DNA of 64,000 nucleotides, from NCBI RefSeq assembly GCF_003610555.1, contig NZ_RAPQ01000008.1:736490-800489 (forward strand), written 5' to 3'. The position numbers and the translations under genes were made by a program. The notes beneath the pieces were generated by a model. That model searched no databases, was not told the origin of the DNA, and saw only the letters and a program-made list of their open reading frames with translations. Source of the DNA: Marinifilum flexuosum. Lineage in GTDB: Bacteria; Bacteroidota; Bacteroidia; Bacteroidales; Marinifilaceae. Shown here piece by piece: positions 9,188-18,967 of the stretch (position 1 is the stretch's first letter; the number at the start of each line of letters is the position of its first letter).

Positions 9188-9298
9188 ATGGAAAAAGATT
9201 CGCTTGGATTGTTTCTAGAAATGTTGATGAATTGTAGGGGAGAAGAGGAAAGAAACAGTCAATTTGACATTGCACGATTGCGAATTGCTATTATATAA
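9188..9298 (+). CDS. possible 36-residue ORF in front of actA
   Basis: An ATG-initiated 36-codon frame (MEKDSLGLFLEMLMN...ARLRIAII) ends 26 bases before actA and begins just after a candidate -7 box. It could be a leader peptide or simply chance; there is no known homologue that I recognise and no membrane helix or signal. Confidence 0.22.
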   Translation: MEKDSLGLFLEMLMNCRGEEERNSQFDIARLRIAII

Positions 9299-9324
9299 CC
9301 TTATCTGTAATAAATGCCTGACCT

Positions 9325-10476
9325 ATGAGTAAACCCTACAGATTAACATGTGCCTTGTTCATATTTATTTTGTTGCTTGCCCCATTTCAAATTATTGCTA
9401 GTGAGGCTGATTCTGCAGCAAAAGATGATCATTCTGGTCATTTTGATTACTTTTTAAATGGTGAAAAGAGAGGCGAAAGATTGTTTAAAGGATTAACCAG
9501 AACTCCCGTGGAGTGGCAATCCTGTGTTTCCTGTCACAATATCGATTATATCGACACATTAAACTGGAATCCTTCTGCCAAAGACATTGCCGGAACATTT
9601 GCCAATAAATCCATTGCCGAATTCCGTTCGGTTTTAATGTCTCCATTGGGCAAAAAAATGGAGGAATCTCATCAAAACTATTCTTTTTCAGATGAAGAGT
9701 TAAGCTATATTAAATCTTACTTGATGGATTTAAATAGCGCTGTGCTCTACGAAACAAAACCAAAGGTTAACAACCTTATTGTATTTTTCTTTTTAGGAGC
9801 ATTAATCACATTGGCTTTGGTGGATCTTTTCTTTACGAAGAAAATCAAGTATAAAATTATTCCTATCCTGATTTTTGTATTGGCATTTGGATATCAGATT
9901 CAGATGTTAGCCGAAGGAGCAATGGCTCTTGGTCGTAAGCAGAATTATGCGCCCATTCAGCCAATTAAGTTCTCGCACAAAATACATGCAACCGACAATA
10001 AAATTGACTGTCGTTATTGCCACACTACCGTGGATGATAGCAAGTCGGCAGGAATTCCTCATGTGAATTTATGTCTGAACTGTCATGTGATTGTGCGTGA
10101 GGGAACCAATTCAGGAAAGTTCGAAATCAATAAGATTCATGCAGCTATTGAAAACAATACACCAGTTGAGTGGGTTCGAATTCATCAATTGCCGGATCAT
10201 GTTTTCTTTAGTCATGCACAACATGCCAATGTAGGTAAGAGAGATTGTCAGGAATGTCATGGTTTGGTTGAAGAAATGCATGTGGTAAAACAGGTCGAAG
10301 ATCTTTCGATGGGCTGGTGTTTGGATTGTCATGATAAAACAGCAGTTGATTTTCGCGAAAACGGATATTATTCTGAATCATTTAAAAAGCTACACGAGAA
10401 ACTTACTTCGGGTGCAATAGATAGTGTTAGAGTAACGGATGTTGGAGGAAGGGAGTGTGCTCGTTGTCATTACTAA
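9325..10476 (+). CDS. actA: alternative complex III, multiheme cytochrome c subunit ActA
   Basis: 383 residues; the heme-carrying electron-transfer subunit of alternative complex III, which passes electrons from the iron-sulfur/quinol part to the terminal oxidase on the periplasmic side. A signal peptide (about 1-25) is followed by a monoheme cytochrome-like domain (CVSCH near residue 66, possible Met ligands near 108-115), two membrane helices (about 148-170 and 176-197), and the pentaheme domain with CRYCH (228), CLNCH (249), CQECH (307), CLDCH (331) and CARCH (377). Six CxxCH motifs in total, one more than the textbook pentaheme ActA; an extra N-terminal cytochrome domain is, as far as I recall, seen in other Bacteroidota ActA proteins. 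First gene of the act operon. Confidence 0.93.
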   Translation: MSKPYRLTCALFIFILLLAPFQIIASEADSAAKDDHSGHFDYFLNGEKRGERLFKGLTRTPVEWQSCVSCHNIDYIDTLNWNPSAKDIAGTFANKSIAEFRSVLMSPLGKKMEESHQNYSFSDEELSYIKSYLMDLNSAVLYETKPKVNNLIVFFFLGALITLALVDLFFTKKIKYKIIPILIFVLAFGYQIQMLAEGAMALGRKQNYAPIQPIKFSHKIHATDNKIDCRYCHTTVDDSKSAGIPHVNLCLNCHVIVREGTNSGKFEINKIHAAIENNTPVEWVRIHQLPDHVFFSHAQHANVGKRDCQECHGLVEEMHVVKQVEDLSMGWCLDCHDKTAVDFRENGYYSESFKKLHEKLTSGAIDSVRVTDVGGRECARCHY

Positions 10477-10532
10477 TGAACTGCGAGTAAAACTCAACCA
10501 TCTAATTTGTATCACTTGATAATCGTTTACCT

Positions 10533-13505
10533 ATGAAGAAATATTGGAAAAGCCTTACCGAACTTAAAAATGGAGAGAACTCTGTTCCTGATCAACCAAT
10601 GCCTAAAGGAAATCTGGAACAGATCTTAGATATATTCGACAAGAATGAAAGTGGTTCCAAGAGCAACCGTCGTGATTTTTTGAAACTGTGTGGTTTTAGC
10701 CTTGCCATTAGTACAGTGGTAGCCAGCTGCGAAAACTCAGTGCAAAAAGCCATTCCCTATTTGATCAAACCAGAAGAAATAACGCCAGGTAAAGCCAATT
10801 ATTATGCATCGAGCTTTGCGAAAGGAAGCGATTATTGTAGCATTCTTATTAAAACCCGAGAAGGAAGACCCATTAAGATTGAGGGAAATGATTTATCGGG
10901 TGTAACCAATGGTGGAACCAGCTCAAGGGTACAAGCATCTGTATTGGATTTGTACGATACAGGTCGATACAAACATCCTAAGAAAGGAAATCAGAAGTTA
11001 TCCTGGGAAGAATTGGATGAAACAGTTAAGAAAGAATTAAATCGTCTTAAAAATGCTAATGAACAAGTCGTATTACTTACTTCAAGTGTTTACAGTCCAA
11101 GTACCATAAATGTCATTCAGAAGTTTATAGCTCAATATCCAAACGTAAAATGGGTGCAATATGATAGTCAATCTGCTTCAGCATTAATTCAAGCCAACGA
11201 AATGTGTTTTGGCAAAGCCGGTATTGCCGATTATCGATTCGATTATGCAGATATGATCGTAAGTTTCGATGCCGATTTTTTGGGTACATGGTTAATGCCT
11301 GTGGAGCACATCAGGCAATATACCAAGAAGAGAAAGCTGTGCAATGGAAATACTTCCATGTCTCATCATACCCAAATAGAATCAAGATTGTCGCTTACTG
11401 GTAGTAATGCTGATAAAAGGATTCCTGTAAAGCCTTCAGAGCAAAAACTTTTGATAGTGCAGCTTTATAATGAAATTTTAAAGTTAGCAGGAAAAGAGGT
11501 TTATTCAACTTCTATAGCTTCCGCAGATATTCAAAACATTGCCAAAGAATTGTGTACGAATAAAGGCAAATCATTGGTGGTTTCCGGATCGAAGGATACT
11601 AATGTGCAGGTTATTGTAAATGCTATTAATTTCGAATTGGAGAATTATGGTTCTACTTTAAGGGTAGACAAACAATTACATACTTACCAAGCAAAAGATT
11701 CTGATATGAATCAGCTATTGGAAGATATGAAATCCGGGAAGTTAAAAGGAATCATTAGCTATGGCGTGAACCCGGTTTTCGATTATCAGCATGGAAATGA
11801 GTTTGCATCTGCTCTCAAGAAAATTGGCTTTAGTGTTGCTATGGATGAGGTACCAAACGAGACAACTGCTTTGATGAGTTTTGTTGCTCCGGATAATCAT
11901 TTCCTGGAAAGTTGGAATGATTTTGAGCCCAAAACCAATCGATACAGTTTGATGCAACCGGGTATTCGTCCGCTTTTCGACACGCGACAATTCCAATCAA
12001 GCCTGTTGAGTTGGATGGGTGAGGACAGCAACTATCTTAATTTTATAAAAAATCATTGGGAAAAGAACATGTACCCAATACAGATGGCTTATCCAAACTT
12101 CACAACTTTCTGGAATCATACACTGCAACAGGGAGTATTTGAACCAAGTGTAAAGTCAGTCTTCGATACGAAATTTAGTTTGTCTGATATGAGCAGGTTT
12201 GTCAGCCAACTGGCAAAACAAGCGGATAACAAAGGTGTAGAATTGCAATTGTACGAAAGCATTGCCATTGGCGATGGAAAAATGGCTAATAATCCATGGC
12301 TGCAGGAGATGCCAGATCCGGTAACGAAAATTTGTTGGGACAATTATTTATGTGTTTCGCCGAAGCAAGCTGAAGAAATGATGTTGGAGACCGGAGATGT
12401 AGTTGAATTGAATTCGCAAGTAAAACTTCCGGTGTATGTTCTACCAGGACAAGCATACAATACAGTGGCAGTTGCTACTGGCTATGGACGACAGGTTTGC
12501 GGTATTGTTGGGAAGAATGTTGGGGTAAATGTAAATTACTTACTACAATCCAATGATGATTTTATTGGAGATATAAACCTGACAAAAACAGGAGAGAAGT
12601 ACGATTTGGCCATGACGCAAACGCATCATTCGATGGAGGGAAGAGCCATAGTTCGCGAAGCTGGATTGGAAGAATACAAGAAAAATCCTTCGGCAGGGAA
12701 TGAATCGCATCATGCCTACGAGAATGCAAGTATTTACGAAAAGCCAAAGTTCCCAAATCATCATTGGGGATTGGTGGTTGACCTGAATTCTTGTGTCGGC
12801 TGTGGAGCTTGTTCCATTGCTTGTCAATCGGAAAATAATGTTCCGGTAGTTGGAAAGAAAGAGGTGATTCGCGCACACGAAATGTCTTGGATTAGAATCG
12901 ACAGGTATTTCTCGGGAGATGAATTCAATCCTGATGTTTCCTTCCAACCGGTGATGTGTCAGCATTGCGATAATGCGCCATGTGAAAATGTTTGTCCGGT
13001 GGCAGCAACCAATCACAGCAGCGAAGGACTAAATCAAATGGCTTACAATCGATGCATTGGAACAAGGTATTGTGGTAACAACTGTCCTTACAAAGTGAGA
13101 CGTTTCAATTGGTTCGACTATACCAAAGCCGATTCGATACCAAACAATTTACACGATGTAGCAGAAATGACCATTGACCTGAAGCGAATGGTACTGAATC
13201 CTGATGTTACCATCAGAGCCAAAGGTGTGATTGAGAAATGTTCACTATGTGTTCAACGAATTCAGGAGGGAAAACTAAATGCCAAGATTGAAGGCAGAAA
13301 AGTGAAGGATGGAGAAATTAAGACCGCTTGTCAGCAGGCTTGTCCATCGGGAGCCATCATTTTTGGAGATTTAAACGACAAAGAGAGCAAACTGGTAAAA
13401 GAAACTTCTAGTAAGAGAAATTACCATCTGCTTGAAGAGATTCACACCTTACCATCGGTAAGTTATTTGACGAAGATTAGAAATAAAAAAATGAACCACT
13501 CATAA
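10533..13505 (+). CDS. actB: alternative complex III, molybdopterin-oxidoreductase-like / iron-sulfur subunit ActB
   Basis: 990 residues. The N-terminus carries a Tat-type twin arginine ([10 protein letters not shown], Arg 46-47) followed by a lipobox-like VVASC (Cys66), so a Tat-exported, lipid-anchored periplasmic subunit is likely. The first ~700 residues resemble a molybdopterin oxidoreductase domain; in the ACIII family this domain does not carry the cofactor. Residues ~750-960 hold a ferredoxin-type domain with [41 protein letters not shown] and CQQACP, fitting three 4Fe-4S and one 3Fe-4S cluster. It carries electrons from the quinol site at ActC to the hemes of ActA. Gaps to actA and actC are 56 and 10 bases. 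Confidence 0.95.
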   Translation: MKKYWKSLTELKNGENSVPDQPMPKGNLEQILDIFDKNESGSKSNRRDFLKLCGFSLAISTVVASCENSVQKAIPYLIKPEEITPGKANYYASSFAKGSDYCSILIKTREGRPIKIEGNDLSGVTNGGTSSRVQASVLDLYDTGRYKHPKKGNQKLSWEELDETVKKELNRLKNANEQVVLLTSSVYSPSTINVIQKFIAQYPNVKWVQYDSQSASALIQANEMCFGKAGIADYRFDYADMIVSFDADFLGTWLMPVEHIRQYTKKRKLCNGNTSMSHHTQIESRLSLTGSNADKRIPVKPSEQKLLIVQLYNEILKLAGKEVYSTSIASADIQNIAKELCTNKGKSLVVSGSKDTNVQVIVNAINFELENYGSTLRVDKQLHTYQAKDSDMNQLLEDMKSGKLKGIISYGVNPVFDYQHGNEFASALKKIGFSVAMDEVPNETTALMSFVAPDNHFLESWNDFEPKTNRYSLMQPGIRPLFDTRQFQSSLLSWMGEDSNYLNFIKNHWEKNMYPIQMAYPNFTTFWNHTLQQGVFEPSVKSVFDTKFSLSDMSRFVSQLAKQADNKGVELQLYESIAIGDGKMANNPWLQEMPDPVTKICWDNYLCVSPKQAEEMMLETGDVVELNSQVKLPVYVLPGQAYNTVAVATGYGRQVCGIVGKNVGVNVNYLLQSNDDFIGDINLTKTGEKYDLAMTQTHHSMEGRAIVREAGLEEYKKNPSAGNESHHAYENASIYEKPKFPNHHWGLVVDLNSCVGCGACSIACQSENNVPVVGKKEVIRAHEMSWIRIDRYFSGDEFNPDVSFQPVMCQHCDNAPCENVCPVAATNHSSEGLNQMAYNRCIGTRYCGNNCPYKVRRFNWFDYTKADSIPNNLHDVAEMTIDLKRMVLNPDVTIRAKGVIEKCSLCVQRIQEGKLNAKIEGRKVKDGEIKTACQQACPSGAIIFGDLNDKESKLVKETSSKRNYHLLEEIHTLPSVSYLTKIRNKKMNHS

Positions 13506-13515
13506 ATCCACGCCT

Positions 13516-14895
13516 ATGTATGTGTCGCCTATTAGAGAACCCCTTGTAACGGGGAAGAAGACCTACAAGAAAATAACGGATGAAATTTCTGCTCCTATCG
13601 AAGGCAAGCCCGGAAAAGCATGGTATGCAGGCATCACTTTAACGGTTTCTGCATTGCTGCTCGGACTGGCCATGATGGGATATACCATTTGGGAAGGAAT
13701 TGGAACTTGGGGACTAAACAAAACCATTGGTTGGGGATGGGGAATCACCAACTTTGTATGGTGGGTTGGTATTGGTCACGCGGGTACCTTTATTTCTGCC
13801 ATCCTGCTATTGTTCCGTCAAAAATGGAGAACCAGTATCAACCGTTCGGCCGAGGCTATGACCTTATTTGCTGTAATGTGTGCAGGTTTGTTCCCTTTAA
13901 TTCACATGGGCCGACCATTACTGGGATTTTTCGTTTTCCCATACCCAAATACGCGTGAACTCTGGGTAAACTTTAATTCCCCATTGTTATGGGATGTTTT
14001 TGCCATTAGTACTTATTTCACAGTATCTCTGCTTTTCTGGTATGTGGGTTTAATTCCTGATATTGGAACCATAAGAGATCGAATGAAATCCAAATTTAAG
14101 AAGTGGATCTACGGATTGTTGAGTTTTGGTTGGACAGGTTCGGCGAAACACTGGCAGCGCCATGAATCAATTAGTTTGATTTTGGCTGGTTTAGCAGCGC
14201 CACTTGTACTTTCGGTTCATAGTATTGTAAGTACCGACTTTGCCACCTCAGTGATTCCTGGTTGGCATACCACCATCTTCCCGCCTTATTTTGTTGCGGG
14301 AGCCATCTTCTCTGGTTTTGCAATGGTATTAACCTTGCTGATAATAACCAGAAAAGTATTACATCTTGAGAACTACATTACCGTCGGTCATATCGAATCG
14401 ATGAATAAAATCATTATTGCAACAGGGTCTATTGTTGGTATTGCCTACATTACCGAGTTATTTATTGCATGGTATTCGGGCGTAGAATACGAACAGTATG
14501 CTTTTCTAAATCGTGCTACAGGACCATATTGGTGGGCTTACTGGATCATGATGACCTGTAATGTGATATCACCACAATTGTTGTGGTTTAAGAAATTACG
14601 ACGAAATTTGGTATTTACTTTCATACTTTCCATTTTCATTAATATCGGAATGTGGTTCGAACGATTTGTAATTATCGTTACCTCTCTTCACCGCGACTAT
14701 TTGCCATCCAGCTGGTCGATGTACGAACCAACAATGGTAGAAGTTGGAATTTTTATTGGAACACTAGGCTTGTTCTTCACCTGTTTTCTTCTTTTTATTC
14801 GAGTATTCCCGGTAATTGCAATTGCCGAGGTTAAGAGTGTATTGAAGAGCTCAGGAGATCAAAAAGATAAATCTGAAACCAAAGAAAAACACTAG
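13516..14895 (+). CDS. actC: alternative complex III, NrfD/PsrC-like quinol-binding membrane subunit ActC
   Basis: 459 residues with about ten membrane helices of the NrfD/PsrC family (for example [20 protein letters not shown] near 35, [18 protein letters not shown] near 90, [20 protein letters not shown] near 230). It forms the quinol-oxidising membrane part of alternative complex III together with ActF. Conserved polar and His residues in the membrane (GHAG; HSIVS) match the quinol site and proton path described for this family. Overlap-free but tight with actD (4 bases). Confidence 0.95.
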   Translation: MYVSPIREPLVTGKKTYKKITDEISAPIEGKPGKAWYAGITLTVSALLLGLAMMGYTIWEGIGTWGLNKTIGWGWGITNFVWWVGIGHAGTFISAILLLFRQKWRTSINRSAEAMTLFAVMCAGLFPLIHMGRPLLGFFVFPYPNTRELWVNFNSPLLWDVFAISTYFTVSLLFWYVGLIPDIGTIRDRMKSKFKKWIYGLLSFGWTGSAKHWQRHESISLILAGLAAPLVLSVHSIVSTDFATSVIPGWHTTIFPPYFVAGAIFSGFAMVLTLLIITRKVLHLENYITVGHIESMNKIIIATGSIVGIAYITELFIAWYSGVEYEQYAFLNRATGPYWWAYWIMMTCNVISPQLLWFKKLRRNLVFTFILSIFINIGMWFERFVIIVTSLHRDYLPSSWSMYEPTMVEVGIFIGTLGLFFTCFLLFIRVFPVIAIAEVKSVLKSSGDQKDKSETKEKH

Positions 14896-14899
14896 AGAC

Positions 14900-15421
14900 A
14901 TGAGGAGATACATTTCGGCATATTTCGAGGATGAGGAGAATCTTTTAAGAGCAACAAAAGATTTAAGAAACAAGCAGTTTTCTATTCAGGATGTTCTGAC
15001 TCCTTTTCCGATTCACGGTTTGGATCCAATTCTAGGTTTCAAACGATCAAGAATACCAACAATTGGTTTTATTGGAGGAGCAATTGGCTGTATCATAGCC
15101 TTTGGCTTCCAGGCTTGGGCATTTGTAGTAGATTATCCTTTGTTCATTGGTGGGAAGCCACATTTTGCGATTCCATCCTTTATCCCAATTACCTTTGAAT
15201 TGACTGTTTTGTTTGCTGCTTTTGCGATGGTATTTGCTTTCCTGATTCGATCGAAACTAGGACCCGGTGCAAACAATCCAATTCACGATGAAAGAATTAC
15301 CGATGATCGATTCATGATTATTGTTGATTTGGATGAGGCAGGAAATCAGGATGAGTTGGTGAAAGAGATTCTGCTAAAGGAGGAAGCTCAGGAAATTAAA
15401 GTGAAAGAGATTGACAAATAA
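14900..15421 (+). CDS. actD: alternative complex III subunit ActD (DUF3341)
   Basis: 173 residues matching DUF3341: an N-terminal ferredoxin-like soluble part that resembles a small ligand-binding fold (AYFEDEENLLRATKDLR), the HGLDPILGFKRSRIPTIGFIGGAIG motif leading into helix 1, and a second helix at about 95-118. A two-helix inner-membrane subunit structural for alternative complex III. Starts 4 bases after actC and ends 19 bases before actF. Confidence 0.93.
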   Translation: MRRYISAYFEDEENLLRATKDLRNKQFSIQDVLTPFPIHGLDPILGFKRSRIPTIGFIGGAIGCIIAFGFQAWAFVVDYPLFIGGKPHFAIPSFIPITFELTVLFAAFAMVFAFLIRSKLGPGANNPIHDERITDDRFMIIVDLDEAGNQDELVKEILLKEEAQEIKVKEIDK

Positions 15422-15440
15422 CCTTCAAAATCACACAGAG

Positions 15441-16604
15441 ATGGAAGAAAAATATACTTTAAAACGAAAAACACAATATGGAATCTTATCCATTGCGGGC
15501 GTTGGAATTCTCTTGCTGATTTTGGGCTATTTCATCGAATCGCCAAACAGGCAGGAATTGTGGGCCAATGTTTTAATCAACAACCTCTATTTCTTGTTTA
15601 TTGCCTTGTTTGGAGGAGTTTTTCTAGCGCTTCATAAGATTGCTTATGCAGGTTGGTATACCGCTTTAAAGCGGATTCCTGAAGCCTTAACCAAATTTTT
15701 ACCAATATCGGCAGCCTTAATGTTTTTGATCTATTTTGGAATGCACGATTTGTATCACTGGTCACACGAAGGACTTCATGATCCCATTTTGGAAGGAAAA
15801 GCTGCATATCTAAATGTGCCATTCTTTTTTGCACGCATGGCATTGTATTTTCTGGGTTGGATTGGTTTGACCTATTTGCTGAGGAAGAATACGCTGGATC
15901 AGGATTTGAATCCGGATTTAAAATATCACAACAGGGGTAAAATTTTGGCTGCCTTATTTATGGTGTTTTTCGCAATTACTAGCTCTACTATGAGCTGGGA
16001 TTGGATCATGTCTATTGATGCACATTGGTTCAGCACCTTATTTGGATGGTTCATTTTCATAGGAATGTTTGTGTGCGGTATCGCCACAATTATATTGCTG
16101 ATAGCCTTCTTAAAATCTCAAGGTTATCTTGAATATATCAACAAAGAACATATCCACGATATGGGAAAATACCTATTCGCTTTCAGTATCTTCTGGATGT
16201 ATTTGTGGTTCTCCCAGTACTTGTTGATATGGTACAGTCACATTCCTGAAGAGACCGCCTATTTTGCACCACGACTAACTGATCACAAAGTTTTGTTTTT
16301 TACAGTCCTGGTCATCAATTTCCTATTTCCATTTCTTGCACTAATGACAAGAGATGCCAAGCGAAATTTAAAATGGTTAAGCTTTGTAGCCATAGTTGTA
16401 CTGATAGGACATTGGTTGAATATTTACATGCTTGTGATACCTGGAACCGTTGGTAAAACTGCACAGATTGGCTTAATCGAAATTGGTTTTATTGCCTTGT
16501 ATTTGGGAGGATTCTTGTATGTGGTATTTACTTCCTTGGCTAAAACACCATTGTTGGTGAAAAATGATCCTTTACTCGAAGAAAGTTTCCATTACGAAAC
16601 CTGA
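15441..16604 (+). CDS. actF: alternative complex III membrane subunit ActF
   Basis: 387 residues, about ten membrane helices, matching the quinol:cytochrome c oxidoreductase ActF subunit (EALTKFLPISAALMFLIYFG; TSSTMSWDWIMSIDAHWFST; WSHIPEETAYF). It pairs with ActC in the membrane. The ATG at 15441 (MEEKYTLKRK) is preferred over an in-frame TTG at 15411 that would overlap actD. In the operons I know the monoheme gene actE comes before actF; here actF comes first. Confidence 0.92.
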   Translation: MEEKYTLKRKTQYGILSIAGVGILLLILGYFIESPNRQELWANVLINNLYFLFIALFGGVFLALHKIAYAGWYTALKRIPEALTKFLPISAALMFLIYFGMHDLYHWSHEGLHDPILEGKAAYLNVPFFFARMALYFLGWIGLTYLLRKNTLDQDLNPDLKYHNRGKILAALFMVFFAITSSTMSWDWIMSIDAHWFSTLFGWFIFIGMFVCGIATIILLIAFLKSQGYLEYINKEHIHDMGKYLFAFSIFWMYLWFSQYLLIWYSHIPEETAYFAPRLTDHKVLFFTVLVINFLFPFLALMTRDAKRNLKWLSFVAIVVLIGHWLNIYMLVIPGTVGKTAQIGLIEIGFIALYLGGFLYVVFTSLAKTPLLVKNDPLLEESFHYET

Positions 16605-16624
16605 TTCACCTAAAAAGATTGATT

Positions 16625-17200
16625 ATGAGAAAAAAGAGATACATATCGATTTTAGCATTGTTGCTGATAGGAGTAATGATTTCATGTGATAAGGATAACA
16701 ATCATCCGGGCTATTCCTATTTTCCAGATATGCAGGATTCAAGAGCTTATGAAACCTATTCTTCCAATCCAAACTTTGCCGATGGAAAAACACTAAGGTT
16801 GCCTGTGGAGGGTACCATTCCAAGAGAAATGATTCCTTATGATTTTGAGAAAACACCAGAGAACAGAACCTGGGCAGGTCAAAATATCGTGAACATGACA
16901 GAAATGAGCATGGAGGATGTTGCAAGAGGCAAGGAACTGTTTGGCATCTTTTGCATCAACTGTCATGGAGAAAAAGGTGATGGGCAAGGATTTTTATACA
17001 CCAGTGGGAAATATCCTTATGAACCTAAGAGTTTGGTTACGGATATCCTGAAATCTACACCCCGCGGAGAGTTTTTCCACGTAATAACTGCTGGTTATGG
17101 TGTTATGGGAGCCCATGGTCCTCAGATTAAACCTGATGACAGGTGGAAGATTATTGAATACATTAAAGTTGAACTACAAGGAAAAAATCTGAACAATTAG
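16625..17200 (+). CDS. actE: alternative complex III monoheme cytochrome c lipoprotein ActE
   Basis: About 191 residues. Start at ATG 16625 is preferred over the upstream in-frame TTG at 16619. A lipobox (GVMISC, Cys about 21) anchors the protein to the membrane. The ActE family signature PDMQDSRAYE is present near 35, a PVEGTIPRE segment near 60, one heme site CINCHGEKGDGQG at about residue 109, and a Met ligand candidate in GYGVMGAHG near 160. It is the monoheme electron carrier of ACIII, probably the exit to the caa3 oxidase encoded in the converging operon. Confidence 0.92.
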   Translation: MRKKRYISILALLLIGVMISCDKDNNHPGYSYFPDMQDSRAYETYSSNPNFADGKTLRLPVEGTIPREMIPYDFEKTPENRTWAGQNIVNMTEMSMEDVARGKELFGIFCINCHGEKGDGQGFLYTSGKYPYEPKSLVTDILKSTPRGEFFHVITAGYGVMGAHGPQIKPDDRWKIIEYIKVELQGKNLNN

Positions 17201-17225
17201 CTTGAAATACAAATCAATTAGATTT

Positions 17226-17261
17226 AATATCGGTATGCCTTTTAAAAGACATACCGATATT
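17226..17261. terminator. near-perfect palindromic hairpin downstream of actE
   Basis: AATATCGGTATG at 17226-17237 pairs perfectly with CATACCGATATT at 17250-17261; the inner bases CTTTT/AAAAG also pair around one mismatch. It lies 26 bases past actE and probably ends or stabilises the act transcript, although no clear T tract follows. Its TACCGA core resembles the repeat units 200 bases downstream. Confidence 0.6.
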
Positions 17262-17268
17262 TGATTTC

Positions 17269-17432
17269 CTCAAATCCCCTTGAAATATCCCGATATTCCT
17301 TCGAATATTTGAGAAAATTTCTAGTCAAAACCAGTACAAACTGTGACAATATTTTTAATCGAACTCAGGTTAGTATTAAGGGCTGATAGTCTGCATCCTT
17401 AAAAGATTGGAACATGCCTTCCTTTAAGGATG
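17269..17432. repeat. two further inverted repeats between the respiratory operons
   Basis: CTCAAAT at 17269-17275 pairs with ATTTGAG at 17307-17313, with ATAT/ATAT nested inside. CATCCTTAAA at 17394-17403 pairs perfectly with TTTAAGGATG at 17423-17432 around a 19-nt loop. With the hairpin before and the array after, most of the 486-base gap consists of inverted repeats; no ORF is credible here. Confidence 0.5.
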
Positions 17433-17435
17433 AAG

Positions 17436-17551
17436 ACTTTCTACCGTCGGTAGAAGGTGTTACTACCGCTCGGTATAAGCATCATCTACCGACGGTATAA
17501 GAATCGACTATCGTCGGTATAAACCTCTTATACCGACGGTAGAAAGTGAAC
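17436..17551. repeat. 22-bp palindromic tandem array (CTACCGACGGTAT units)
   Basis: Five units start at 17441, 17463, 17486, 17508 and 17530 (spacing 22, 23, 22, 22). Each contains an 11-bp palindromic core close to TACCGACGGTA followed by a variable A/G-rich spacer (AAGNATCAT-like). The outer units form a perfect 17-bp inverted repeat: 17436-17452 with 17531-17547. The array lies at the convergent junction between the act operon and the oxidase operon. Confidence 0.8.
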
Positions 17552-17686
17552 ATACAAAGGGGACTGATTATTTGATTAGGGAAGGAAGGGACCTTTTCTG
17601 ATTAGGCTAAGCTAATGAGTACTATGGATAGCAAAAAAAATCAGAAGTAAAGCTACCTCTGATTTTATACTGGTTTAGATATTTTA

Positions 17687-18007
17687 TTATTCATTTACGG
17701 TATAGCCTACCGTTTCAATTTTTTGAGCAATCTCCTCACGATTCACCTTGTCTTTTTCAACCATAATGGTTACGCGGTTATTCTTGTGAGAGGCTTTTAC
17801 TTCTTTTACTCCTTTGACTTGCTTTAATCCGTTTATGACAGTGTTTTCGCATCCGGTACAAGTCATTCCACTCACATCAAATTCCATTTTTTGATATTCT
17901 ACAGTTTGAGTGGTGCTTGCTTTATCAGTTTGCTCTGATTTTTTTGTGTTCGACTGACATGCGGCAAATAAACCTACCGCCAGTAATAGAATTAATATTT
18001 TTTTCAT
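17687..18007 (-). CDS. heavy-metal-associated (HMA) domain lipoprotein, probably copper-binding
   Basis: 106 residues from ATG 18007; an upstream in-frame TTG at 18082 would put 25 residues before the signal and is rejected. Lipobox LFAAC (Cys17) predicts a lipoprotein. After a polar linker comes an HMA domain with GMTCTGC (Cys50 and Cys53), the metal-binding loop of MerP/CopZ/Atx1 proteins, and the beta-alpha-beta pattern (VKGVKEVKASHKNNRVTI). It is the last gene of the oxidase operon (90 bases after heme O synthase), so periplasmic copper handling for oxidase assembly is a fair inference. Confidence 0.85.
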   Translation of the reverse strand: MKKILILLLAVGLFAACQSNTKKSEQTDKASTTQTVEYQKMEFDVSGMTCTGCENTVINGLKQVKGVKEVKASHKNNRVTIMVEKDKVNREEIAQKIETVGYTVNE

Positions 18008-18097
18008 CGTATTTTGCTTTAGTTGATTTATAAATTTAAATAGTATCGCCTTAAATGTCCAGTAAAACCGTTTTAATAACAAATTGATAACAAGATA

Positions 18098-18964
18098 CTA
18101 CAAGAACAATCTGTCAATTCCAATCATTATCATTACCAGTAAGAAATACAAATTAAGCCTAAGAAATAGTTTTCTGGTATGTGATCTTTCTTCCTTTTTA
18201 AGCAATATAAAACTATTGGGTATAATCCACATGGATAGTATGAGTAAGGCCCAAATCAAAATCTGAGAAGAAATCACACTAAATGCGGGTAGTAATAAAG
18301 CTACAACAATGGTTGCCAGCATCCATACCAAGGTAATTTTTCGAATTTGATTGAATGTAAATACATCGGTTAGCACCTTAAATCCTGCTTGTTTGTAATC
18401 TTCGCCATACAACATTAGCAAGAGCCAAAAATGTGGTATCTGACCAATAAAAAAGAAAAAGGATAATGCCAAAATAGGAGGAGCAAATAAATCACCACCT
18501 GCTGCTACCCAACCAATCCAAGGAGGGAAAGCTCCACTTAAAGCTCCTGGAACTACTGCAAAGGCTGTGAATTGTTTAAGTGGAGTGTAAACCAAGTTGT
18601 ACCAAAAAATGGAGAGGATTGCGATCCATAAACTGGTTATATTTCCTCCCCAGGCAAGAAAACCACATCCTGTCAATAGGAAAAGTGCACTCCACCTCAC
18701 TGCTTCTGAAATGCTAATTCTTCCCGATGGTATGGGCCTGAACTTTGTCCTGTTCATTAATGCATCTTTCTTGTATTCCTGGATATGATTTAGAGCTGAA
18801 GCACCCATTACTATCAAAAATATGCCAAAAACAATATGAAACATTTGCCAGGATATTTCAGGCGTATACAGAATAAATCCTGTAAAACACGATATGGCAA
18901 TAGGAACAGCAATTTTTACTTTTCCCAATTCTAATAGTACTGATATTTTTGCTTGTATGTTCAT
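18098..18964 (-). CDS. ctaB: protoheme IX farnesyltransferase (heme O synthase)
   Basis: 288 residues with about nine membrane helices of the UbiA prenyltransferase family. The NHIQEYKKDALMNRTKFRP segment (residues ~65-83) matches the conserved Asp-rich/RT..RP region of CyoE/CtaB, and a second loop near 175 (MLYGEDYKQAGFKVL) matches the second conserved motif. It converts heme B to heme O, the precursor of heme A for the caa3 oxidase. It starts 3 bases after the subunit II gene ends and is therefore translationally close to it. Also called cyoE. Confidence 0.93.
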   Translation of the reverse strand: MNIQAKISVLLELGKVKIAVPIAISCFTGFILYTPEISWQMFHIVFGIFLIVMGASALNHIQEYKKDALMNRTKFRPIPSGRISISEAVRWSALFLLTGCGFLAWGGNITSLWIAILSIFWYNLVYTPLKQFTAFAVVPGALSGAFPPWIGWVAAGGDLFAPPILALSFFFFIGQIPHFWLLLMLYGEDYKQAGFKVLTDVFTFNQIRKITLVWMLATIVVALLLPAFSVISSQILIWALLILSMWIIPNSFILLKKEERSHTRKLFLRLNLYFLLVMIMIGIDRLFL

Positions 18965-18967
18965 AGG

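Noticed and set aside
8932-9324. Riboswitch or other structured RNA upstream of actA
   Set aside because: After the terminator at 8956-8988 I found no conserved stem pattern; only the weak promoter and small ORF could be proposed.
15411-15440. Upstream TTG start for actF
   Set aside because: It overlaps the end of actD and adds residues not found in the family; ATG 15441 is better. TTG extensions at 16619 (actE), 18082 (HMA lipoprotein) and 33746 (NUDIX) were set aside for the same kind of reason.
17226-17261. Phage or integron attachment site
   Set aside because: No integrase, tRNA gene or duplicated flanks; it reads best as an RNA hairpin.
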